Program-made: the position numbers and the translations under genes
DNA from: Vreelandella neptunia
GTDB lineage: Bacteria > Pseudomonadota > Gammaproteobacteria > Pseudomonadales > Halomonadaceae
Direction of reading: 5' to 3'
Assembly (NCBI RefSeq): GCF_022489065.1
Contig: NZ_JAKVTW010000011.1
Location: 62,001-126,000, forward strand
Length of the DNA stretch: 64,000 nt
Part shown: piece after piece, positions 29,760 to 37,856 of the stretch
Numbering within the stretch: position 1 is the stretch's first letter
How the letters are laid out: the number at the start of each line of letters is the position of its first letter
Notes under the pieces: model-generated
Told to the model about the DNA's origin: nothing
What the model saw: only the letters and a program-made list of their open reading frames with translations
The model's database searches: none

Positions 29760-30862
29760 CTCTGCGCACGATTTTAAAAAGCTGGGTTGAGCGCTACTTC
29801 TCAGACGAAGAAGCGCTGATTCTGCTGGTGGTGTTAGTGGCGGGCTTCGCGGCAATTATTTGGTTTGGCCGTATGCTGGCGCCGTTTTTCACTGCGCTGG
29901 TGATCTCGTTTCTACTGCAAGGTGTGGTGAGCGCGCTGACTCGGCGTGGCCTGCCGCATTTGCTGGCCGTTATCTTGGTGTTTTTGGCGTTTATTAGCGT
30001 TCTGCTAACCCTGGCCTTTATTCTTATGCCACTGATTTGGAACCAGTTAGTCGGGCTGGTGCAGGAGACACCGAGGATGTTTGCCAGTGGACAGGGCTGG
30101 CTAGACGAACTGCAGGCGCGTTATCCCAATATTATTACGCCGGATCAAATGCAGAACTGGATAGGCGTAGCGAGCCGCGAAATCAGCCAGTTAGGGCAGC
30201 GTGCCTTAACGCTTTCACTGGCATCGCTAGGCAATATTATGTCGCTGATTATCTATCTGGTGTTGGTGCCGATTCTGGTTTTCTTTATGCTCAAGGATCG
30301 CGACGTATTAGTCGGCTTCATGCTTTCGCTGCTGCCCCAAAAGCGCACGCTGCTATCGCGTATTTGGCGTGAGATGGACGACCAGATAGCCAACTATATC
30401 CGCGGCAAATTTATTGAAATTATCATCGTGGGTACGGTCGCGTTCTTTACCTTTGCCTTCTTTGGCTTGCCTTATACGGCGCTGTTGGCGGTGTTGGTGG
30501 GGTTTTCTGTGTTGGTGCCGTATATCGGCGCGGCGGTTGCCACTCTGCCGGTAGCCGCGGTCGCGGGGTTCCACTTTGGGCTTAGCGAGGAGTTTGTCTA
30601 TGTGCTGGTGGCTTATGGTGTGATCCAAGCGCTGGATGGCAACGTATTAGCACCGGTTCTGTTCTCCGAAACCAACAATATCCACCCGGTCTCTATCATT
30701 GTGGCGGTGCTGTTCTTCGGCGGGATTTGGGGGTTCTGGGGTATTTTCTTTGCGATACCCTTGGCAACGCTGCTGAAGGCGTTGATCTACGCCTGGCCGC
30801 GAAGTATGCATGAGCGTGAGGAGCGTCGAGGCTTGCAAGCTCCGGCAAAAGAGTACGAGTAG
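29756..30862 (+). CDS. perM: AI-2E/PerM-family permease
   Basis: A 368-residue inner-membrane protein of the AI-2E transporter (PerM/YhhT) family with about eight membrane helices and a periplasmic region near residues 100-145. Conserved features are the FxMLKDRD stretch after helix 4, the LPYTALLAVLVGFSVLVPYIG segment and the C-terminal IWGFWGIFFAIPLATLLKAL. The substrates of most members are unknown, so AI-2 export should not be assumed. The start codon overlaps the stop of the tusA-like gene. Confidence 0.88.
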   Translation: MTLRTILKSWVERYFSDEEALILLVVLVAGFAAIIWFGRMLAPFFTALVISFLLQGVVSALTRRGLPHLLAVILVFLAFISVLLTLAFILMPLIWNQLVGLVQETPRMFASGQGWLDELQARYPNIITPDQMQNWIGVASREISQLGQRALTLSLASLGNIMSLIIYLVLVPILVFFMLKDRDVLVGFMLSLLPQKRTLLSRIWREMDDQIANYIRGKFIEIIIVGTVAFFTFAFFGLPYTALLAVLVGFSVLVPYIGAAVATLPVAAVAGFHFGLSEEFVYVLVAYGVIQALDGNVLAPVLFSETNNIHPVSIIVAVLFFGGIWGFWGIFFAIPLATLLKALIYAWPRSMHEREERRGLQAPAKEYE

Positions 30863-30874
30863 CGCTGAAATATG

Positions 30875-30902
30875 GCCCGCGCTGGGTATCCTCAGCGCGG
30901 GC
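30875..30902. terminator. Hairpin terminator between perM and bcp
   Basis: Perfect 10-bp GC-rich inverted repeat (30875-30884 with 30893-30902) in the 48-base convergent spacer. No long T-tract on either side. Confidence 0.65.
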
Positions 30903-30910
30903 ACGAAGGG

Positions 30911-31387
30911 TTAGCTTGCAGCGTCAAGTTGTTCGGCTGCGGCAAGCACTTCTTCAACGTGGCCTGTTACCTTTACGCCACGCCACTCTTTTGCCAGCTT
31001 GCCCTCTTTATCAATCAAGAACGTGCTTCGCTCGATGCCAAGATGCTCCTTGCCGTACATTTTCTTGAGTTTGATAACGTCAAAGATCGTGCAGACATTT
31101 TCGTCTTTGTCAGAGATCAGCTCAAAATTGAAATCCTGCTTGGCTTTGAAATTTTCCTGTGCCCGCAGGCCATCGCGTGAGACGCCAAGAATGACCGTGT
31201 TAGCGGCATCGAAGGCGGCTTTGTGGTCACGGAAATCGCCGCCTTCGGTGGTGCAGCCTGGCGTGCTGGCTTTAGGGTAGAAGTAAACCACGACCTGTTT
31301 GCCGCGTAGCTCTGACAGCGTCACGGTGGTATCACCGGTCGCGGGGGCGGAAAAATCAGCAACGAGTTGACCGATTTCAACAGACAT
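30911..31387 (-). CDS. bcp: Thioredoxin-dependent peroxiredoxin Bcp
   Basis: Bcp/PrxQ reduces hydrogen peroxide and organic peroxides. The 158-residue protein has the peroxidatic Cys in YFYPKASTPGCTTEG, where Pro, Thr and Cys form the PxxxT-C motif. Position +5 after it, where many PrxQ proteins have their resolving Cys, is not cysteine (the residue is glycine or nearby). A second cysteine lies in DENVCTIF, so this is an atypical or 1-Cys-like form. Convergent with perM. Confidence 0.93.
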   Translation of the reverse strand: MSVEIGQLVADFSAPATGDTTVTLSELRGKQVVVYFYPKASTPGCTTEGGDFRDHKAAFDAANTVILGVSRDGLRAQENFKAKQDFNFELISDKDENVCTIFDVIKLKKMYGKEHLGIERSTFLIDKEGKLAKEWRGVKVTGHVEEVLAAAEQLDAAS

Positions 31388-31449
31388 AAGGCATCCTTTT
31401 AAGAGTGGGTGTTAATATTGGGCGTTAATGTAGACAGCTAATGTTGTTG

Positions 31450-31475
31450 GTTATTGTGGATAGTTATTGTGGATG
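31450..31475. repeat. 13-bp tandem duplication
   Basis: GTTATTGTGGATA and GTTATTGTGGATG in direct tandem, followed by a further degraded GTTAATGTTAATT, in the bcp upstream region. Confidence 0.75.
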
Positions 31476-31665
31476 GTTAATGTTAATTGTTACGCGCGAT
31501 TACACGTAAGCCAGAGGCCGTTGTCAAAGCTCAAATCAGGCTGGTGACAAACTCGCAGCGCTTTACGCTGTACAGGCTGGAATCGCCTGAGTACCATTTG
31601 CCCTCTGTGGAGCGCCAGCGGCTTGTTACGAAGTAGCGCGATGGCGACCATTTTTGATAAAAACA

Positions 31666-31697
31666 TAGCACGTAAAATACGTAGCACTTAAAACACA
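31666..31697. repeat. 16-bp tandem duplication upstream of dapA
   Basis: TAGCACGTAAAATACG and TAGCACTTAAAACACA lie head to tail 40-70 bases before the dapA start. Confidence 0.7.
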
Positions 31698-31737
31698 GAT
31701 AGTTGATATCACACTTTGGCTGGTGAGGAATAAACGG

Positions 31738-32622
31738 ATGATCACAGGCAGCATCGTCGCCCTGGCGACGCCTATGAAAGTCAATGGCGACATCGACTGG
31801 GAGGCGCTTCGTCGTCTGGTGAACTTCCATCTCGAAAATGGCACCGATGCCATTGTTGCTGCGGGCACGACAGGCGAACCAACTACCATGTCCTTTGCGG
31901 AGCACTTTGATGTAATTCGCAGCGTCGTAGAAGAGGTCAATGGCCGTATTCCGGTTATCGCTGGAACCGGGGCCAACGCCACGTCTGAAGCGGTTGAGCT
32001 GGCGCGATACGCCGGTGAAGTGGGGGCCGATTACTGTTTGTCAGTATGCCCTTACTACAACAAGCCCACCCAGGAAGGCCTCTACCAGCACTTTAAAGCG
32101 GTCGCTGAAGGCAGCAAGCTGCCGGTAATTCTGTATAACGTGCCGGGCCGCACCTGTTCTGATCTCTACAACGAAACCGTCTTACGGTTGGCTAATGTAA
32201 ATAATATTATTGGCTTAAAAGACGCGACGGGGAACCTGGAGCGTGCAGAAGATCTAATCACGCGTCTGAAGGGCAGTGGCTTTATGCTCTACTCCGGCGA
32301 CGATGCGACTGCCTGTGACTTTATGTTGATGGGTGGCCATGGCGATATCTCCGTTACCGCCAACGTTGCCCCCCAGGCAATGCACGATCTGTGCGCAGCT
32401 GCCGTAGCCGGTGATTCCGATAAGGCACACCAAATTAATACACGTTTGATGCCGCTGCATACCAATCTGGGCATAGAGTCGAACCCTATCCCGGTGAAGT
32501 GGGCGCTGAATCGTATGGGCTACGCAGACGCGGGGATTCGTCTACCGCTGACTTGGCTGTCGGAAAAATACCACGCCACGGTGAGTGAAGCGCTGCAGTT
32601 GGCAGGCGTTGTAGAGGAGTAA
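31738..32622 (+). CDS. dapA: 4-hydroxy-tetrahydrodipicolinate synthase
   Basis: DapA condenses pyruvate and aspartate semialdehyde, the first committed step to lysine and diaminopimelate. The 294-residue TIM barrel has the Schiff-base Lys161 ([10 protein letters not shown]), catalytic Tyr133 and substrate Arg138 (LYNVPGRT), and the [10 protein letters not shown] motif. The ATG at 31738 is used; the GTG at 31723 is actually part of the ribosome-site region (GAGG). It leads a run dapA-bamC-purC, a conserved order in gammaproteobacteria. Confidence 0.97.
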   Translation: MITGSIVALATPMKVNGDIDWEALRRLVNFHLENGTDAIVAAGTTGEPTTMSFAEHFDVIRSVVEEVNGRIPVIAGTGANATSEAVELARYAGEVGADYCLSVCPYYNKPTQEGLYQHFKAVAEGSKLPVILYNVPGRTCSDLYNETVLRLANVNNIIGLKDATGNLERAEDLITRLKGSGFMLYSGDDATACDFMLMGGHGDISVTANVAPQAMHDLCAAAVAGDSDKAHQINTRLMPLHTNLGIESNPIPVKWALNRMGYADAGIRLPLTWLSEKYHATVSEALQLAGVVEE

Positions 32623-32642
32623 CTCGGCGCAATACCCTTTGC

Positions 32643-32672
32643 TACCCAGCTAGCTTATCGCTGAGCTGGGTA
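32643..32672 (+). terminator. Hairpin after dapA
   Basis: TACCCAGCT (32643-32651) pairs with AGCTGGGTA (32664-32672), with a partly paired 12-base interior. The following bases are only mildly T-rich, so it may attenuate rather than stop transcription into bamC. Confidence 0.55.
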
Positions 32673-32699
32673 CCTGATTTGTTGACTTAAGGTGGCTTG

Positions 32700-33683
32700 A
32701 TGAGCTCTGTGCTTGAAATACGTGCGCTTAAATGGGTTCCGCTGGCACTCGCAGCGGCTGTCGTGCTCTCTGGTTGTGCGCGAGATGGTTTTTACCACGA
32801 CCGTAACCTGGACTACACCGAGGCCGCTCCGGCGCCGCCTCTAGTGTTGCCGGAGACCCGTGATGCCCAACGATACCGCGATGCGCTGCCGGTTCCTCAA
32901 GCCGCCACTCAAGGTACACGGCTTGACGAAGCGGCAGAAATTCGTCCGCCTCAATCGCTGGCTATTGGCAGTGGTCTAGAGCCTGAGTATGTTGAGCGCC
33001 GCGAAGTTGGCGACCAAACCTGGCTCGTCGTGGCCGCCGACACCGGTACGGTGTGGCCGCAGTTGGAAGAGTTTGTACGCAGCCGACAGTTGGCCGTACA
33101 GCAGAGCAGTGCTTCCCAGGGCGTTATTGTGACTTCTCAGGCGGAAATACGCCTGCAGAGTGCACTCCGTGCGGGCAGCAGCGAAGTGCGCTGTGAGCGT
33201 GGCGGGCAAACCATGACAAGCTGTTTAGAGGCGCTGGAAAGCCACCTAAGCGCACGCAGCGCGTCTGCCAGCGTGTCCTCTTCCTGGACCGCTCAGCGCC
33301 TCACTGACGAGCAGACACTGCAAATTCGTCAGCAGGGCGACGAGTGGGAAGTGGTTATTCCGCAGCCCATTGACCGCGTATGGGCAGAGCTCAACCACTA
33401 CCTGGAACTCGATTTTGCTCAGGAAGGGCAGCGTGATTTGCTGGCCGCCGATCCGGCTAGTCACGAGTTCATGGTTGATTATATGACCGCGACTGAGCGC
33501 AATCGTAACCCGCTACAGATCGTGTTCAGTGCGGATGTTCGCAAGATGTCCCAAGAGATTCGTCTTGCCCTACAGCCTGACGGTGACCAGACGATCCTGC
33601 GTGCCATTAACGCTAGTGAGCGGGCATTTAGCGCCGACGATCAGCGCGAGCTGCTTGAGCGTGTCTCCGGCTATTTACGTTAA
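32700..33683 (+). CDS. bamC: Outer membrane assembly lipoprotein BamC
   Basis: BamC is a lipoprotein of the BAM complex that inserts beta-barrels in the outer membrane. The 327-residue product has a lipoprotein signal with lipobox LSGC (Cys26), followed by a disordered proline-rich N-terminal stretch (LDYTEAAPAPPLVLPE, the BamD-binding unstructured part) and two helix-grip domains (about 100-180 and 215-325). A TTG three bases upstream is an alternative start. Position between dapA and purC supports BamC. Confidence 0.93.
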   Translation: MSSVLEIRALKWVPLALAAAVVLSGCARDGFYHDRNLDYTEAAPAPPLVLPETRDAQRYRDALPVPQAATQGTRLDEAAEIRPPQSLAIGSGLEPEYVERREVGDQTWLVVAADTGTVWPQLEEFVRSRQLAVQQSSASQGVIVTSQAEIRLQSALRAGSSEVRCERGGQTMTSCLEALESHLSARSASASVSSSWTAQRLTDEQTLQIRQQGDEWEVVIPQPIDRVWAELNHYLELDFAQEGQRDLLAADPASHEFMVDYMTATERNRNPLQIVFSADVRKMSQEIRLALQPDGDQTILRAINASERAFSADDQRELLERVSGYLR

Positions 33684-33715
33684 TTTGTTGATCCTTGACC
33701 CCTTACGGAGCCCCC

Positions 33716-34432
33716 ATGGAAAAGCGCCAAGAACTCTACGCCGGTAAGGCGAAATCTGTGTATACCACCGACGATCCGGATTTGTTGGTGCTCAATTTTC
33801 GTGATGACACCAGCGCCTTTGATGGCAAAAAAATGGAGTCGCTGGCCCGCAAGGGGATGGTCAATAATATCTTTAACGCCTTCATTATGGAGCGGCTGCA
33901 GGAAGCGGGTATTCCCACCCACTTTGAAAAGCAGCTCTCCAACACGGAAAGCCTGGTCAAAAAGATGCAGATGATTCCGGTGGAGTGCGTAGTGCGCAAT
34001 ATCGCCGCCGGTGGTTTGGTAAAACGGCTAGGCGTGGAAGAGGGTATTGCCCTAACGCCGCCTACCTTCGAGCTGTTCTTGAAGAACGACGAGAAGGGCG
34101 ACCCGATGATCAATGAGTCTCTGGCCGAGACCTTTGGTTGGGCGACCCCTGAGCAGTTGGCTAAGATGAAAACATTAACCTTCAAGGTTAATCATATTCT
34201 CAAAGCGCTGTTCGCCGATGGCGATATGCTGCTGGTGGATTATAAGCTTGAGTTTGGTGTGTACAAAGGCGAGGTTGTGCTGGGGGATGAGTTCTCCCCT
34301 GATGGCTGCCGCCTATGGGATGCCAATACTCGTGAAAAACTGGATAAGGATCGTTTCCGTCAAGGGCTAGGCGGCGTGATCGAGGCCTACGAAGAAGTAG
34401 GCCGTCGTCTGGGGATTACCTTTCCCGCTTAA
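33716..34432 (+). CDS. purC: Phosphoribosylaminoimidazole-succinocarboxamide synthase
   Basis: PurC joins aspartate to CAIR to make SAICAR in purine synthesis. The 238-residue protein shows [40 protein letters not shown] and the metal-binding [22 protein letters not shown]. The ATG at 33716 follows GGAG at 6 bases; the upstream frame from 33695 is disregarded. It is convergent with trmO, only 15 bases away. Confidence 0.97.
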   Translation: MEKRQELYAGKAKSVYTTDDPDLLVLNFRDDTSAFDGKKMESLARKGMVNNIFNAFIMERLQEAGIPTHFEKQLSNTESLVKKMQMIPVECVVRNIAAGGLVKRLGVEEGIALTPPTFELFLKNDEKGDPMINESLAETFGWATPEQLAKMKTLTFKVNHILKALFADGDMLLVDYKLEFGVYKGEVVLGDEFSPDGCRLWDANTREKLDKDRFRQGLGGVIEAYEEVGRRLGITFPA

Positions 34433-34447
34433 GTCATTATCATTGGC

Positions 34448-35185
34448 TTATTGCTCGGCGTAAGGTTCGATAGCCATCACCTCCAAGGTGGTGGCTTCGT
34501 CTTTTAGGCAAGCACGAAACTGAACGTCCACATCCCGCAGCCTGACCCCATAAAGTCGACCTGACGCGCTATCTTTTTGCTGGTAGGCGGGTCTTGGGTC
34601 TTGGCTTAGTACCTGCTCTATTAGGGCATGCAGAGTAGCGCTATCTGAGCGTTGGGCGAGGGAGTCCAGTGCTGCTGGGTGGAACGACACCGGCATCAGT
34701 GACGGGGTCTGGGGGGCGAAGCCGGCCTGTGCGTTGGGCTGAGATTCGGCCCAGGGTAGGTAGGGTTTGATATCAACGACAGGCGTACCGCTGACCAAGT
34801 CGCAGCCCTGTAACGTCAAAACCACGCCTTGCTGCGTGTTGATGCCCACGAGTCGCACCAGTGACAGTCCCAGGCGGTTAGGGCGGTGGGTGCTGCGACT
34901 GGCAAATACGCCCACTTTTTTATTGCCGCCCAAACGGGGTGGTCTGACCAGTGGCGACCAGCGATCAGGGCTCTGGTGAAATATGAAACTCAGCCACAGA
35001 TGGCTAAAATCTTCTAGGCCGCGCACCGCGAGCGGATCGTTATAGGGGGGCGCGAGCACCAGCCTGGCGCTAGCGGCGGGGGCGAGCCCCGGTTGGCGCG
35101 GAATGCCGAACTTATCCGGGTAGTCGCTCATTACGTGGCCAATGGGCCTCAGCGCAAAGTGCTCGCTGTTAGGGGCATCGTCCAT
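34448..35185 (-). CDS. trmO: tRNA (adenine(37)-N6)-methyltransferase TrmO (TsaA/YaeB)
   Basis: TrmO methylates N6 of t6A37 in tRNA-Thr using SAM. The 245-residue core has the UPF0066 features: LRPIGHVMSDYPDKFGIPRQPG, GLEDFSHLWLSFIFHQ, GNKKVGVFASRSTHRPNRLGLSLVRL and VVDIKPYLPW. A C-terminal domain of about 70 residues follows. The ATG at 35185 is chosen: AAGG lies 8 bases before it and it matches the family start. The frame is open a further 61 codons upstream, encoding a hydrophobic repeat-bearing stretch (see findings). Confidence 0.93.
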   Translation of the reverse strand: MDDAPNSEHFALRPIGHVMSDYPDKFGIPRQPGLAPAASARLVLAPPYNDPLAVRGLEDFSHLWLSFIFHQSPDRWSPLVRPPRLGGNKKVGVFASRSTHRPNRLGLSLVRLVGINTQQGVVLTLQGCDLVSGTPVVDIKPYLPWAESQPNAQAGFAPQTPSLMPVSFHPAALDSLAQRSDSATLHALIEQVLSQDPRPAYQQKDSASGRLYGVRLRDVDVQFRACLKDEATTLEVMAIEPYAEQ

Positions 35186-35244
35186 CACACTGCCTTTTGC
35201 TAAGGTGAAACTGCGTAGGGTTGGTCCCCGTCGTATAAAGCGTA

Positions 35245-35289
35245 GTAAGAAGCCAAGTAGTAAGCTGCCAAAGAGTAAGAAGCCAAACA
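35245..35289. repeat. 15-bp tandem repeat, three copies
   Basis: GTAAGAAGCCAAGTA, GTAAGCTGCCAAAGA and GTAAGAAGCCAAACA run head to tail. On the minus strand they are in frame with the possible N-terminal extension of TrmO, encoding a repeated hydrophobic five-residue unit. Confidence 0.8.
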
Positions 35290-35332
35290 GTATAATGCAG
35301 GCCAACGGCTTAAGCGTGACCAAATAGGGTGC

Positions 35333-35355
35333 GATCGAATGCGGCGTGATCGAAT
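35333..35355. repeat. GATCGAAT direct repeat (15-bp period)
   Basis: GATCGAAT at 35333-35340 and 35348-35355, in the trmO/GNAT divergent spacer. Confidence 0.55.
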
Positions 35356-35397
35356 AGTCATTGACCAAATGTTAGTTGAACAGCTCAAAGGTGATGC

Positions 35398-35922
35398 ATG
35401 AGTAATACCGAGGAGCAGCAGGCGCCAACCAGTGCGCGGATTATGTATCGCGCGGCGCTAGCACGTGATGCCGCCGATCAGGCAGAAGTGTTTTACCACG
35501 CCGTCATGCAGGGGGCTGCCACGCACTACACGCTGGATGAGCGGCGGGCCTGGGCCAATGCGTTGCCACGGGAAGGCAGTGCGTGGAGAGTGCGCCAAGC
35601 GCTCTACACCACGTTGATTGCTACCTGTGATGGGCGTTGCGTGGGTTTTCTGGAGCTAGATTTAGCTGATGGTCGGGTTGAAACGCTCTACGTTTGGCCC
35701 TCTTTAACCGGCCGCGGCATTGGCACCACGCTGCTGGTACATGCTGAGCGCTTGCTGCTAGAACAAGGGCTGGGACGGGTGGAAATAGAAGCCAGTTCGT
35801 TGCTTTATGAGCGCCTGATGCGCCGTGGTTGGGAAAACCACGGCGAGGAGTGGGTCGAGCGAAGCGGGGAACGGCTACAGCGTTATAAGCTTTCGAAACC
35901 ACTCAATGCCGTCGAAACGTAA
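35398..35922 (+). CDS. GNAT-family N-acetyltransferase
   Basis: A 174-residue acetyltransferase of unknown substrate. The core GNAT fold is visible: a beta4 strand (VGFLELDLADGRVETLYVWPSLTG) and the acetyl-CoA loop GRGIGTTLL (R/Q-x-x-G-x-G/A form), then a YERLMRRGWEN segment typical of the C-terminal lobe. AAGGTG lies just upstream of the ATG. It converges with nadC, 6 bases between stops, and has no evident functional partner nearby. Confidence 0.88.
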   Translation: MSNTEEQQAPTSARIMYRAALARDAADQAEVFYHAVMQGAATHYTLDERRAWANALPREGSAWRVRQALYTTLIATCDGRCVGFLELDLADGRVETLYVWPSLTGRGIGTTLLVHAERLLLEQGLGRVEIEASSLLYERLMRRGWENHGEEWVERSGERLQRYKLSKPLNAVET

Positions 35923-35928
35923 GTAGAG

Positions 35929-36783
35929 TTACACGCTATAGCTGCGGGTAATGCGCATGGAGAGATCGATTGAGGCGATATCCTTGGTCAGTGCGCCGCT
36001 TGAGATACAGTCAACGCCGGTATCGGCGATGGCTCGTAGCGTAGCGTCGTCAACATTGCCCGAAGCTTCCAGGGTGGCTCGGCCACCATTAATTTCGACC
36101 GCAACGTGCAGGTCTTCAATGGCAAAATTGTCGAGCATAATAATGTCGGCACCTGCCGCCAGCGCCAAGTCCAGCTCTTCAAAGGTCTCCACCTCGACCT
36201 CAACCGGTAGGTCGCTGGCTAACTTGCGCGCTTGCGTAACCGCCGCCTGAATGCCGCCACAGGCAGCAATATGGTTCTCTTTGATCAGAAAAGCGTCCCA
36301 CAGGCCAATGCGATGGTTATGTCCGCCACCGCAGGTGACTGCATATTTTTGCGCCAAGCGCATGCCGGGCAGTGTTTTGCGGGTATCCAGCAGGCGTACG
36401 CCGGTGCCTTCAATCAAATCCACGTAAGCGCGGGTGGCGGTGGCAGTGGCCGACAGCGTTTGCAGTACATTCAGCGCTGCACGCTCTCCCGTCAGCAGGG
36501 TGCGGGCGGGGCCTTCCAGGGTTAAGAAACACTGCCCGGCCTCAAGCTTGTCGCCGTCGGCGGCCTGCCAGTGAAGGCTGACTCGGCTATCCAGGCGGCG
36601 AAACAGTTCGTCCACCCAGGCAGCACCGCAGAGAACCGCGGGCTCACGGGTAATGATGTCGGCGGTGGCCCACTGGTGTTCAGGGATCAATTGCGCGGTA
36701 ATATCACCCGGGCCAACGTCTTCGGCTAGCAGGCGAGCAGCGCTGGCGCGGATTTCTTCTGCAAGAGCGGATTGATAATGCAT
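35929..36783 (-). CDS. nadC: Nicotinate-nucleotide pyrophosphorylase (carboxylating)
   Basis: NadC converts quinolinate and PRPP to nicotinate mononucleotide, the step after NadA. The 284-residue protein has [13 protein letters not shown], the substrate-binding [31 protein letters not shown] and the barrel segments [11 protein letters not shown] and DIIMLDNF. The ATG at 36783 is preferred; the frame runs on to 36909, but that stretch would overlap the divergent ampD region and is not family-like. Divergent from ampD as in other gammaproteobacteria. Confidence 0.96.
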   Translation of the reverse strand: MHYQSALAEEIRASAARLLAEDVGPGDITAQLIPEHQWATADIITREPAVLCGAAWVDELFRRLDSRVSLHWQAADGDKLEAGQCFLTLEGPARTLLTGERAALNVLQTLSATATATRAYVDLIEGTGVRLLDTRKTLPGMRLAQKYAVTCGGGHNHRIGLWDAFLIKENHIAACGGIQAAVTQARKLASDLPVEVEVETFEELDLALAAGADIIMLDNFAIEDLHVAVEINGGRATLEASGNVDDATLRAIADTGVDCISSGALTKDIASIDLSMRITRSYSV

Positions 36784-36888
36784 GGCTGTGAGTTCTCTGA
36801 ACGTCGTCAAGTGTGACCCGCAGTATAGAGAAAAAGAGCGGCGAAAGAGAGCAGTGAAAAGAGCGCTAACGGAGAGGAGCCCCTGCCC

Positions 36889-37470
36889 ATGGAAGAGAAA
36901 CAACCCCATAGCGGTTGGTGGGAAAATGCCCGAAAAGTTGAATCCCCCAACTGTGATACTAGGCCTGAAGGTGAGGTGTCGCTGTTAGTGATACATGCCA
37001 TCAGTTTGCCCCCAGGGCAGTTTAGCGGGACAGCGATTGAGGCGCTGTTTACTAATCAACTAGAGGGAAAAGAGCACCCCTTTTTTGCTGAAATTTCTCA
37101 TTTAAGAGTATCAGCACATTTGCTGATACGCCGCGACGGTGAGTGCGTGCAGTTCGTGGATACGGATCAGCGGGCATGGCATGCCGGGCGCTCCTGCTGG
37201 TGGGATGCCCACCACGGTAAGTGGCGCACGGCGCTCAATGATTTCTCGGTAGGCATTGAGCTTGAAGGAGATGATGTTACTCCCTACAGCAAAGCTCAAT
37301 ATAACGCTCTGATAGAGGCCTTCGTATGGCTAATGGCACGTTATCCTCAGCTTGATACTTCCCGTATTACTAGCCATGCCTATGTGGCGCCATTGCGCAA
37401 AACAGACCCCGGTCCGGCGTTTGATTGGGCGTATTTTTATCAGCGGCTTAGAGCCCGAACTGAGCGTTAA
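36889..37470 (+). CDS. ampD: 1,6-anhydro-N-acetylmuramyl-L-alanine amidase AmpD
   Basis: AmpD is the cytoplasmic zinc amidase that recycles anhydro-muropeptides; its loss derepresses AmpC-type beta-lactamases in species that carry them. The 193-residue protein has the amidase_2 zinc ligands H36 ([12 protein letters not shown]), H163 (ITSHAYVAP) and D173 ([10 protein letters not shown]), and no signal peptide, as expected for AmpD rather than AmiD. Divergent from nadC, the usual partner in gammaproteobacteria. Confidence 0.95.
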   Translation: MEEKQPHSGWWENARKVESPNCDTRPEGEVSLLVIHAISLPPGQFSGTAIEALFTNQLEGKEHPFFAEISHLRVSAHLLIRRDGECVQFVDTDQRAWHAGRSCWWDAHHGKWRTALNDFSVGIELEGDDVTPYSKAQYNALIEAFVWLMARYPQLDTSRITSHAYVAPLRKTDPGPAFDWAYFYQRLRARTER

Positions 37471-37856
37471 TGTGCCGATTAAGTGATTAACCGGCAACGA
37501 AATAAAACGGTAGTTTAATTACACTCGTGCGCTAATTAATGGTTCTCATTAAAGCACTATGCTTTGCTTATGTTGCAGTGCAATAGTTTGTTTTCGATAG
37601 GCTTTTCCGCTGCGACAGAATTGGCAGCGTGGCGACTTTGCGGTATCTTCGCATATACAAAAGGCTAACTTTTACGACATTTGTGTAGCTTTACTACATC
37701 GACATGTACGTAGCTTGTTGAATGTAGAGCTAAAACCCCTATCCGGCGTTTAATCACCGGCTGAATGTTGGCGCGTGGTGGAGTTCCACACCGCCGCCCC
37801 AGGCCCTTCAGGGTAGCGGGGCTAATTGTCATTTATCGTCATTCGGAGAGACCTCT
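37471..37856. other. 386-base upstream region of aceE
   Basis: No gene. It contains an inverted repeat TGTAG-CTTTA-CTACA (37684-37698), a CCGG(CGTTTAATCA)CCGG-type stem near 37742-37760 and a GTGGAGTTCCAC palindrome near 37780. These suggest operator or leader structure for the pyruvate dehydrogenase operon. No clear PdhR-type site was found. Confidence 0.45.

Larger units (their letters stand above)
31388..31737. other. 350-base spacer between bcp and dapA
   Basis: No credible gene. It contains two micro-tandem repeats and should hold the divergent promoters of bcp and dapA. No promoter pair with both boxes and proper spacing was recognised. Confidence 0.5.

Noticed and set aside
31490-31982. 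Small frames in the bcp-dapA spacer and over dapA (minus strand)
   Set aside because: They extend into dapA in antisense, have no family features, and the spacer part is repeat-rich.
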